Source of the DNA: an uncultured Lachnospiraceae bacterium
Lineage (GTDB): Bacteria > Bacillota > Clostridia > Lachnospirales > Lachnospiraceae
Direction: 5' to 3'
Length of the DNA: 6,153 nucleotides
Assembly: GCA_947589175.1 (NCBI GenBank)
Contig: CANPZR010000159.1
Location: 1 to 6,153, forward strand
Shown here: piece by piece, positions 1-4,921 of the stretch
Position numbering within the stretch: position 1 is the stretch's first letter
How the letters are laid out: each line of letters opens with the position of its first letter
Notes under the pieces: generated by a model
Database searches by the model: none
Told to the model about the DNA's origin: nothing
What the model saw: only the letters and a program-made list of their open reading frames with translations
Position numbers and translations under genes: made by a program

Positions 1-705
1 CACGACGTCATCACCGGCATTGTAGACGACGGATCTTTCCTGGAGGTGCAGGAAGAATTTGCCCGCAACGTAGTTGTGGGATTCGGACGGATCAAGGGCG
101 TTGCCATCGGCATCGTGGCCGACCAGCCCAAATATATGGCGGGCGTGCTCGACTGCGATTCCTCGGACAAGGCCGCGCGGTTCATCCGCTACTGCGACTC
201 CTTCAACATTCCGATCATCACCCTGACGGACGTCCCGGGATTCCTGCCGGGCAAGGACCAGGAGTACAAGGGCATCATCCGCCACGGCGCCAAGCTCTTA
301 TACGCCTACAGCGAGGCCACTACCATCAAGATCAACATCATTCTGCGGAAGGCCTACGGCGGCGCATACATCGCCATGAGCAGCAAGCATTTGAGAGCGG
401 ATTTCGTCTACGCGTGGCCCACGGCGGAGATTGCCGTGATGGGCGCCGAGGGAGCCGCCGATATCCTCTACGGCAAGCAGATGAAGGAGCTCTCCCCGGA
501 GGAGCGGGCCGCGTTCCGCCAGGAAAAGATCGACGAGTACAATAAGAAATTCATGAACCCGAACGTGGCCGCCATGCACGGCTATATAGACGAGATTATT
601 AAGCCCGAGGCGACCAGGGAGCGGATCTACGGAGATATCCAGCTCCTGTCCGAAAAGCGGCCGTTGGATAAGATTTCTAAGAAGCACGGAAACATCCCCC
701 TGTAG
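1..705 (+). CDS. Acyl-CoA carboxyltransferase subunit (methylmalonyl-CoA decarboxylase alpha / propionyl-CoA carboxylase beta type), C-terminal part
   Basis: The reading frame is open from base 1, so the gene starts before the window; 234 residues remain of a family usually about 510 long. The product is the carboxyltransferase (crotonase-fold) subunit of a biotin-dependent acyl-CoA carboxylase or decarboxylase, which moves a carboxyl group between carboxybiotin and an acyl-CoA such as propionyl-/methylmalonyl-CoA. Visible family motifs, by fragment residue: VADQPKYMAGVLD (about 39-51), TDVPGFLPG (about 76-84), HGAKLLYAYSEAT (about 95-107), RKAYGGAYIAMSSKH (about 116-130) with the Gly-Gly oxyanion pair, and WPTAEIAVMGAEGA (about 139-152). 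The end, KKHGNIPL, is the normal family C-terminus, so the 3' end is intact. The residue after GGAY is Ile, whereas strict propionyl-CoA carboxylases such as Streptomyces PccB carry Asp there. Biotin carrier and membrane partner genes would lie upstream and are not visible, so decarboxylase and carboxylase cannot be told apart. Family call is firm; exact substrate is inference. Confidence 0.93.
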   Translation, partial: HDVITGIVDDGSFLEVQEEFARNVVVGFGRIKGVAIGIVADQPKYMAGVLDCDSSDKAARFIRYCDSFNIPIITLTDVPGFLPGKDQEYKGIIRHGAKLLYAYSEATTIKINIILRKAYGGAYIAMSSKHLRADFVYAWPTAEIAVMGAEGAADILYGKQMKELSPEERAAFRQEKIDEYNKKFMNPNVAAMHGYIDEIIKPEATRERIYGDIQLLSEKRPLDKISKKHGNIPL

Positions 706-715
706 GGGGATGTTT
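690..715. terminator. Hairpin terminator between convergent genes
   Basis: A perfect 11-bp inverted repeat (690-700 with 705-715) encloses the 4-nt loop TGTA. The loop and the first stem base after it contain the carboxyltransferase stop codon (703-705). The last paired base is also the last base of the cdaR stop codon on the other strand (717..715). On the + strand the stem is followed by a T-rich run (TTTATTCCTCTTTT), as in a Rho-independent terminator. On the - strand only TTTCC follows, so termination of cdaR transcripts there is probably weaker. The position between two convergent stops suggests bidirectional use, which is inference. Confidence 0.85.
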
Positions 716-2031
716 TATTCCTCTTTTGGTTCTTCCGTAGGTGTTGCTGTCACCGTGGGACCGGGCGTCGCCGTGGCCGGCGCAGCCGTGCTCTCATCGC
801 CCTGGAAGCTCAGAATCACCTGAACCCAGGCTCCCTTCTTCACAGTGATGCCCTGCGGAAGCGTATAATTCACTTCCAGATTGTGGGTGCCGGCTCCGAG
901 ACCGCTCAGGTCAATATAAGCTCCCAGGTCTGTCAGCGCCAGATTTTCCAGCTTATCTTCATCCGCCGCCATCATTACCTGGCACTTGATATCCGGATTG
1001 ACGAAATTCATGGTACAGTTCTGGGGAAGATTGCGCACGGCAATATCCGTCGCCGACAGGATAAAGCTTCTCCTGCCGTTTTTCTCTATGTCGCAGCGCA
1101 CGGAAACCGTCAACGTGTCTCCCACTACCCTCAGGCCCTCGGGGATGTAGTCTTCAAGGGCAATCTCCTTCTCTACATCGCCTCTGGCTCCGTCAATATC
1201 CACCGGCAGATGCACCGACGTATTTTCCTTCAGCGCCTCCTTAGACCCTGTAACGCGGATCGTTTCCGGGCGGATATCGGTCTGTACCAGACGGTAACCG
1301 GCAGCCGGCGTTCCCGTCGCATCCACGCGGACCGGTATCTCCTTCGTCTGCAGGACGCCAATGGACACTACAATAGAGTCATTGCTGAAAGAGACATTGG
1401 ACGTATCTAACAGCGTCCCCTCGGAATCATATAAAAGCGGGTCGTAAGTCCTCTCAAAATCCTCGCTCTCCCCGTTGAGATGCACCATGACCCCCACGTG
1501 GTCGATCTGCTTGAATTTGGATTCACCGCAGGACACCTCTACAATATTGGGCTTTGCCACAATGTCGCCCATCTCATAATTTTCACTGAGTTCTCCCTGA
1601 TACTGCACCTCCACGCGGAACTTACGGGTCACGCGCTTTTCCAGTTTGAGTTTGAGGACCGCGTTATCGCAATCCAGCTCCACCGCCCCCGCATTGGCGG
1701 AGGGGGCTTTGACCAGCTTCACATCCACATTGACCGCATTGACCTTAGACAGCTCGCTCAGATCCGCCGTCGCCTCAAAATTGCTGGCGGTCAGCGTCTC
1801 CACAAAGCTTCTCTTTCCCTTCACCGTCACATGGACCTGGTCGCCGGACACGACCTCATACACCTGATTGGAGGATGTAATGATATTTTCATTCAAAATC
1901 TGCACCGGTATGTTGTAAAAGGTGCGGGAGGTCACCGGATCGGTCATATTGATCACCACGAGCCAGAACATAAAGGCGACCACCAGGGACAAAATCTTCA
2001 GTCCAAGATTTCTCATAATCTTATTCTTCAT
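715..2031 (-). CDS. cdaR: CdaR, YbbR-domain regulator of diadenylate cyclase CdaA
   Basis: Membrane-anchored extracytoplasmic protein of 438 residues that in Firmicutes binds and modulates CdaA, and so c-di-AMP level. Residues about 10-28 form one N-terminal transmembrane segment (LGLKILSLVVAFMFWLVV) after a short basic stretch. It is followed by the typical YbbR opening around TDPVTSRTFYNIPVQ. About four beta-rich YbbR repeats follow (roughly 33-130, 135-225, 228-315, 318-408), shown by recurring patterns such as IPVQILN, FRVEVQYQG, IPVRVDATG and FILSATDIAVRNLP. This matches the four-repeat architecture of Bacillus CdaR, which is slightly longer. The tail (about 412-438) is rich in Thr, Pro, Ala and Glu and looks disordered. 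I chose the ATG at 2031 because it opens directly onto the membrane anchor; it overlaps the end of cdaA by 11 nt and has GGAGGGG about 11 nt upstream. A longer in-frame start at 2088 would add 19 Arg/Gly-rich residues and is unlikely. Last gene of its transcription unit. Confidence 0.93.
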   Translation of the reverse strand: MKNKIMRNLGLKILSLVVAFMFWLVVINMTDPVTSRTFYNIPVQILNENIITSSNQVYEVVSGDQVHVTVKGKRSFVETLTASNFEATADLSELSKVNAVNVDVKLVKAPSANAGAVELDCDNAVLKLKLEKRVTRKFRVEVQYQGELSENYEMGDIVAKPNIVEVSCGESKFKQIDHVGVMVHLNGESEDFERTYDPLLYDSEGTLLDTSNVSFSNDSIVVSIGVLQTKEIPVRVDATGTPAAGYRLVQTDIRPETIRVTGSKEALKENTSVHLPVDIDGARGDVEKEIALEDYIPEGLRVVGDTLTVSVRCDIEKNGRRSFILSATDIAVRNLPQNCTMNFVNPDIKCQVMMAADEDKLENLALTDLGAYIDLSGLGAGTHNLEVNYTLPQGITVKKGAWVQVILSFQGDESTAAPATATPGPTVTATPTEEPKEE

Positions 2032-2890
2032 TCTTCTTCCATCCCCTCCACCATTTTCTCTTCTTGTCCTCCGGGTTCCGTCTGGCAATCTCCTCCAGCC
2101 TCAGAAGAAGCGTATCCGCATCGACCTTGCGATACAGCCTGCCGTCGCTGGCTAACGACACGAACCCCGTCTCTTCGGAAACAATAATCGTCAGGGAATC
2201 GGACACCTCGCTGATGCCCAGTCCCGCCCGGTGCCTGGTCCCCAGCTCCTTGCTGACCTCCAGGTTGTTGGACAGGGGCAGGTAGCAGGTAGCCGCCACA
2301 ATCCGGTTATCCCGCAGCAGCACCGCCCCGTCGTGCAGCGGCGTGTTGTGCTCAAAAATATTGATGAGAAGCTGGCTGCTGATCTCCGCGTCAATGGGAA
2401 TCCCCGTGCGCTCGTATTCCCGGCACTGAATCTCCCTCTCCACGACGATCAGGGCGCCGGTCTTCACCTTTGCCATCTCGTACACCGACTTGACAAGCGC
2501 CTGTATGCTCTTGCCCGAATATCTCTCCCGCTTTGCCTTCTGGTTCTCAAAGGAGGCAAGGGATCCCAGTATGTTCTTTCGTCCCAGCTGCTCTAAGGCT
2601 CCCCGCAGCTCCGGCTGGAAAATAACGACTAACGCCATGATTCCCACCACAATAGCATTCTGGAACACCCAGAGGATCACGTTCATATCCAGCAAAAGAG
2701 CCGCCAGGAAAATGATTCCCAAAAGAAACATGCCCTTAAGAAGCATCCACGCCCGGGTATCCTTGATCCACAATATAATGTGATAAAAGGCATATGCGAT
2801 TATGAGGATCTCCAGCACATCGGTTATGGTAAATTCCGGTATGTTGAGCCATACCACATAATTTTTCACAAAATTAATGATTGAATCCAT
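2021..2890 (-). CDS. cdaA: CdaA, membrane diadenylate cyclase (c-di-AMP synthase)
   Basis: Condenses two ATP into cyclic di-AMP at the cytoplasmic face of the membrane; c-di-AMP controls potassium and osmolyte transport and cell-wall homeostasis in Firmicutes. The protein has 289 residues, slightly above the about 273 of the Bacillus enzyme. Three transmembrane segments are visible (about 24-42, 52-68, 72-92), then the family signature IFQPELRGALEQLGR (about 90-104) and the DAC domain (about 105-255). The catalytic DGA motif is at 187-189 (HDGAVLL) and the RHR motif at 219-221 within GTRHRAGLG; SEE at 238-240 is also typical. All key residues are present, so the enzyme should be active. The extra C-terminus is strongly basic and Trp-rich (KKRKWWRGWKKNEE). 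The ATG at 2890 has a strong site GGAGGGG with a GGAGG-to-ATG spacer of 6 nt. cdaR starts inside its last codons, implying translational coupling. A membrane-protein gene lies 25 nt upstream. Confidence 0.97.
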   Translation of the reverse strand: MDSIINFVKNYVVWLNIPEFTITDVLEILIIAYAFYHIILWIKDTRAWMLLKGMFLLGIIFLAALLLDMNVILWVFQNAIVVGIMALVVIFQPELRGALEQLGRKNILGSLASFENQKAKRERYSGKSIQALVKSVYEMAKVKTGALIVVEREIQCREYERTGIPIDAEISSQLLINIFEHNTPLHDGAVLLRDNRIVAATCYLPLSNNLEVSKELGTRHRAGLGISEVSDSLTIIVSEETGFVSLASDGRLYRKVDADTLLLRLEEIARRNPEDKKRKWWRGWKKNEE

Positions 2891-2901
2891 GTTTCCCCTC
2901 C
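2891..2901 (-). promoter_or_regulatory. Ribosome binding site of cdaA
   Basis: GGAGGGG at 2901..2895 followed by AAAC and the ATG at 2890. It is the only recognisable signal in the 25-nt gap between the 333-residue membrane protein and cdaA; there is no hairpin and no promoter there, so cdaA is read on the same transcript as the gene before it. Confidence 0.75.
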
Positions 2902-2915
2902 ATAATCAGAACGAA

Positions 2916-3917
2916 TCACACGCCGTCTCTCTTTGTCTCCGACTCTTCCTCTAACAGCGCCTTCTCCAATTCCTCTTTCAGATCCAATGTCTCTCCTTCG
3001 CCCTGTACAATCTTCGTCACGGTCTTGGCCGCCTGCTCTACCTTGAATTTGGGAACCGCCGTGACATAATAGAAGTACTCATCGTCCTCGAACTGGAGCT
3101 TCCTGGTGCCATGGTAGTCCAATGTCATGCGGAAAAACTCCGCCACATAGGCGAGCGCCAGGGCAATCAGCGCCTGCAGCGCCATCTCTCCTAACGCCAG
3201 CGGGAGTTCAAGCGCTATATTGCTCAAAAGCTGTACCGCCATGAGAAGCACCGTCCCCACCAGAATGGCGATCTGGGGACCGTATTTGAACTTCCCCCTG
3301 CGAATCAGGTAAATGCACAGGAATCCCAGGCAAAAAGAGACAATCGTCACGTACATGCCCGGATTCCGCAGCGCATAATCTATCAGGTACTGCACGGACG
3401 TAAGCATCACATTTCCAGTCCCCGCGGCGTTATACGAGACGACTCCGCGCAGCAGATACCACAGCAATACGCCCATGATCAGGCCGGGCAGCATCACCGG
3501 CGAGAAAAACAGGGCCGCTATCACCGGTACGGCAAAGCCGACGTGCACCGCCGACAGAACCGGCACCGCCAGAGCCAGCTGGAACTGATACTTTCCCAGC
3601 CTTCCGAATAAAAGCAGGAAAATCAGAAGAAGCATCCCCAGGGCGGCCGCCATAAGAGCCGACACAGCCGACACCTCCGCCACTCCATAGAATACCGTGA
3701 CGAGCACGGATGCCAGATCCGGCGTCACGCCGCAAAAAAACGCAAGCAGGGCCATGAGCCAGTACTCGCCCAAGACGTCTCTGTAATCCAGATTTCCTGT
3801 GATAACAAGAAGAATGCCAAACATCAGGCAGGCCTTTATAATCCCCCGAACCACCCCGTAGTGTCTCTGGTAAAAATCCTTTATTCTGTTCTTTATAACC
3901 AGCAATGTCATCATCAT
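2916..3917 (-). CDS. Polytopic membrane protein of unknown function, co-transcribed with cdaA-cdaR
   Basis: I do not recognise a characterised family. The product has 333 residues. After a basic N-terminus (IKNRIKDFYQRHYG, about 8-21) come roughly eight hydrophobic segments (about 22-40, 51-70, 76-104, 112-130, 130-157, 189-205, 212-232, 243-262). The hydrophilic C-terminal part (263-333), probably cytoplasmic, opens with an aromatic/acidic stretch TRKLQFEDDEYFYYVTAVPK (271-290) and ends in an acidic, coiled-coil-like helix (about 310-328). The gene begins ATGATGATG, so three consecutive Met codons are possible starts. I chose the first, at 3917, because it forms an ATGA overlap with the upstream stop codon and lies 10 nt after AGGAGG. 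It sits directly before cdaA with a 25-nt gap. A role with CdaA/CdaR or in envelope or osmotic physiology is suggested only by position; transport is possible but no transporter motif is visible. Confidence 0.82.
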   Translation of the reverse strand: MMMTLLVIKNRIKDFYQRHYGVVRGIIKACLMFGILLVITGNLDYRDVLGEYWLMALLAFFCGVTPDLASVLVTVFYGVAEVSAVSALMAAALGMLLLIFLLLFGRLGKYQFQLALAVPVLSAVHVGFAVPVIAALFFSPVMLPGLIMGVLLWYLLRGVVSYNAAGTGNVMLTSVQYLIDYALRNPGMYVTIVSFCLGFLCIYLIRRGKFKYGPQIAILVGTVLLMAVQLLSNIALELPLALGEMALQALIALALAYVAEFFRMTLDYHGTRKLQFEDDEYFYYVTAVPKFKVEQAAKTVTKIVQGEGETLDLKEELEKALLEEESETKRDGV

Positions 3918-4330
3918 AGGCGCAGCTCCTCCTGTCCCGACTCCTCTTTTTCATACAAAAGCAGAAGTTCCTGCAGGGTGGCATAGTATTCCTTTGCCCG
4001 CAGCGAGGACTCTTCATACTGCCTGACCGCTATGTTCCATGTGACAATCGAAGATATGATTACCGCAACCGTCACACAGCAGAGCGTCCATGCCGCAATC
4101 CGCCCAAAAGGCAGTTCCAGGGCGTTTGCCAGAATATAGTCCACATGATAGAGGGCGAGCAGCACCCATATGAAAAAAGCGGCAAGCACGACAGAGACCG
4201 CCGTCTTCAGAATCTGGGACCGCACATAGTCCGCCTTCTGATAGCAGACCCGCTTCAGGTCTGTGCTGCCCTGTCCATTTTCATACTCGGACAGCCGTAT
4301 CATTTTTTTAATTTTTTCTTCGCTGAGCAA
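3914..4330 (-). CDS. Small two-helix membrane protein of unknown function
   Basis: Not a recognised family. The product has 138 residues from a TTG start. A charged N-terminal region (MLSEEKIKKMIRLSEYENGQ) is followed by two predicted transmembrane helices (about 41-62 and 78-98), then a helical, charged C-terminal tail (about 100-135, with ELLLLYEKEESGQEEL) that looks like a short coiled coil. Both ends are therefore probably cytoplasmic. The start was chosen at TTG 4330 because AGGGGGTG, one mismatch from the ideal AGGAGGTG, lies 6 nt upstream (4344..4337). The GTG at 4339 is embedded in that site and has no spacing; the ATG at 4303 has only a weak upstream site. Its stop overlaps the next gene by 4 nt (ATGA), so the two membrane proteins are translationally coupled. 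It is the first gene of the unit leading to cdaA-cdaR and follows a probable promoter. Confidence 0.8.
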   Translation of the reverse strand: MLSEEKIKKMIRLSEYENGQGSTDLKRVCYQKADYVRSQILKTAVSVVLAAFFIWVLLALYHVDYILANALELPFGRIAAWTLCCVTVAVIISSIVTWNIAVRQYEESSLRAKEYYATLQELLLLYEKEESGQEELRL

Positions 4331-4336
4331 ACAGGG

Positions 4337-4344
4337 CACCCCCT
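4337..4344 (-). promoter_or_regulatory. Ribosome binding site deciding a TTG start
   Basis: AGGGGGTG, a near-perfect complement to the 16S rRNA 3' end, with a 6-nt spacer (CCCTGT) to TTG at 4330. It overlaps the alternative GTG codon at 4339, which therefore cannot use it. This is the main argument for the shorter 138-residue protein. Confidence 0.7.
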
Positions 4345-4351
4345 TTTTTCT

Positions 4352-4379
4352 ATTCTATCACAAAAACATCGGATAGCAA
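4352..4379 (-). promoter_or_regulatory. Probable sigma-A promoter of the cdaAR unit
   Basis: Reading the - strand: -35 TTGCTA (4379..4374; 4 of 6 consensus), a 16-nt spacer, and -10 TAGAAT (4357..4352; 5 of 6), preceded by TG one base away (TGATAGAAT), which is an extended -10 element. Transcription would begin in the A-run at about 4344-4348, giving a leader of only 15-18 nt that still contains the AGGGGGTG site. It lies in the 63-bp gap between the ParB-like gene and the first membrane-protein gene, the only non-coding gap on this strand large enough for a promoter. No terminator separates it from the upstream gene, so read-through is also possible. Confidence 0.6.
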
Positions 4380-4393
4380 AGAAAAACATGGCG

Positions 4394-4921
4394 TCAAAAA
4401 TCTTCTTCCTCCTCCGGCCGCCAGGCGCGGCCAAATTTGACGTCTTTGAACAGAGCCGTCAGTCCCGTGATCTGCTTCAGCCGCAGAATCTCGTCCCGGT
4501 CCATCCCCAGATGCTTGCTGATCCAGGCGTCCGATCGGCCGATTTCATGCAGTTCCCGGATGATGTTGCTCATCAGGTCCACGTTGTGGCTTCCCCGCGC
4601 CCGGTTGTGCCTTATGGTGCTGGCCATCCGCCGGTCCAGGGACTTGTCGATCACCGAGACCGGCAGCTTTCCCTCCTCCCGGTCGTATATGTCCTGGTGT
4701 TCCAGCATGATACGGTACCGGTGAAAGCCGTCCACGATGATGTAGGCGTCCTCCCCGCTGTCGTAATAGCACACGATCGGCATCGTGTACCCGTCCTCCC
4801 GGATGCTCTCGTAGAGCAGCTTCATCTCCGGCGGCGCCACCGAGTTGGGGTTGTAGGAATTGGGTCTGATTTTCTCAACAGGTACTGAAATAATATTATA
4901 CACCGGACTCTGATATGCCAT
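4394..4921 (-). CDS. ParB/sulfiredoxin-fold protein with helix-turn-helix, IbrB-like
   Basis: The protein has 175 residues. An N-terminal ParB-like domain (about 8-110) contains VPVEKIRPNSYNPN (13-26), DGYTMPIVCYYD (43-54), the nucleotide-pocket motif VDGFHRYR (63-70) and a second pocket motif RHNRARG (104-110). The last two stand where ParB has its GERR and ENxQR boxes. A helix-turn-helix-like segment follows (about 127-153, SDAWISKHLGMDRDEILRLKQ), then an acidic tail. It is too short for a plasmid or chromosome partition ParB and has no dimer domain or ParA neighbour. Its pairing with an upstream PAPS-reductase-like gene matches the IbrA/IbrB couple, described in E. coli as activators of immunoglobulin-binding protein genes; biochemical activity is not established. 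Its ATG overlaps the previous stop by 1 nt (TAATG), with AAGGAGG 7 nt upstream, so it is translationally coupled. CTP or other nucleotide binding is inference from the fold. Confidence 0.85.
   Translation of the reverse strand: MAYQSPVYNIISVPVEKIRPNSYNPNSVAPPEMKLLYESIREDGYTMPIVCYYDSGEDAYIIVDGFHRYRIMLEHQDIYDREEGKLPVSVIDKSLDRRMASTIRHNRARGSHNVDLMSNIIRELHEIGRSDAWISKHLGMDRDEILRLKQITGLTALFKDVKFGRAWRPEEEEDF

Noticed and set aside
2032..2088. A longer cdaR with 19 additional N-terminal residues from 2088
   Set aside because: The added residues are Arg/Gly-rich, lie wholly within the cdaA end, and would put a hydrophilic stretch before the membrane anchor; the ATG at 2031 fits the family better.
1480..2187. 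A 235-codon open frame on the + strand opposite cdaR and cdaA
   Set aside because: It is antisense to two well-supported genes, His-rich in a way typical of reverse reading, crosses a gene boundary, and has no family motif.
2891..2915. A c-di-AMP riboswitch or promoter directly before cdaA
   Set aside because: The 25-nt gap holds only the ribosome binding site and is far too short for a riboswitch.
3430..4017. A 195-codon open frame on the - strand overlapping the polytopic membrane protein
   Set aside because: Gly/Arg/Ser-rich shadow in another frame of a gene with clear membrane helices and a strong ribosome binding site.
4380..4396. A terminator after the ParB-like gene
   Set aside because: The stretch has T-runs but no stable inverted repeat, so I do not call a hairpin there.
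4145..4888. A 247-codon open frame on the + strand across the small membrane protein and the ParB-like gene
   Set aside because: It spans two opposite-strand genes and the promoter gap, and its composition (Val/His/Pro-rich) is that of a shadow frame.
4394..4921. A chromosome or plasmid partition ParB
   Set aside because: Too short, no ParA gene, no parS-like sites, and coupled to a PP-loop enzyme gene instead.
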